A stretch of DNA of 64,000 nucleotides from Alcanivoracaceae bacterium (lineage in GTDB: Bacteria; Pseudomonadota; Gammaproteobacteria; Pseudomonadales; Alcanivoracaceae). The notes below the pieces were generated by a model. That model did no database searches, was not told the origin of the DNA, and saw only the letters and a program-made list of their open reading frames with translations. Positions 63,982 through 64,000 of this stretch are shown piece after piece (within the stretch, counting starts at the first letter, position 1; every line of letters starts with the position of its first letter). Where the stretch lies: positions 19,992 through 83,991 of the forward strand of contig JAGLCJ010000011.1 in the NCBI GenBank assembly GCA_023146255.1. The letters are read 5' to 3'. The position numbers and the translations under genes are program-made.

Positions 63982-64000
63982 TATCAAGTTTGAACCGCGA

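Overview
The window is a high-GC gammaproteobacterial chromosome segment that contains the replication origin. The gene order gyrB-recF-dnaN-dnaA-(oriC)-rpmH-rnpA-yidC-mnmE, with mnmG-rsmG-parA-parB at the right end, is the classical origin layout. Two wax ester synthase/diacylglycerol acyltransferases (WS/DGAT), an AlkK-like acyl-CoA ligase, a FadL-type outer membrane porin and a large acyl-CoA dehydrogenase point to a lipid- or hydrocarbon-using marine type related to Alcanivorax or neighbouring Oceanospirillales. That placement is inferred from gene content, not from a database search.

Layout. 1-5.6 kb: the end of a DUF4197 gene, tag with a small membrane-protein gene, glyQ-glyS and a PlsC-like acyltransferase. 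5.7-9.4 kb: an M48 membrane metallopeptidase followed by three consecutive AIM24/TIGR00266 proteins. 9.4-15.6 kb: gyrB, recF, dnaN and dnaA on the minus strand, with two perfect 16-bp parS sites inside recF. 15.6-16.0 kb: oriC with DnaA boxes and AT-rich DNA. 16.0-19.8 kb: rpmH, rnpA, yidC, mnmE (no yidD). 19.9-29.0 kb: a minus-strand envelope cluster of six genes: a DUF6502 protein, a DUF5666 lipoprotein, a FadL-type porin, a large Ig-like lipoprotein, a second lipoprotein and a periplasmic solute-binding protein.

29.3-36.2 kb: a WS/DGAT, pyruvate kinase with three small overlapping genes, fumC and an acyl-CoA ligase. 36.4-43.4 kb: an RND adaptor and pump, a YgjP-like metallopeptidase, and NfeD with its slipin partner. 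43.5-53.7 kb: HopJ-like, DUF202 and YdjM-like proteins, two proteins of unknown function (one secreted), a cold-shock protein, a second WS/DGAT, an SDR, an orphan hybrid histidine kinase and an outer-membrane barrel. 53.7-58.8 kb: acyl-CoA dehydrogenase, a K+/H+ antiporter and two tandem toxin-antitoxin modules. 58.9-63.2 kb: mnmG, rsmG, parA, parB. The last gene is AT-richer, Cys-containing and uncharacterised.

Dispersed REP-type hairpins (GTAGGAGC family) occur four times in full and once as a half copy whose TAG is the parB stop codon. A separate 30-bp perfect inverted repeat lies upstream of glyQ. The best candidates for undescribed biology are the six-gene envelope cluster and the M48 plus triple-AIM24 operon.
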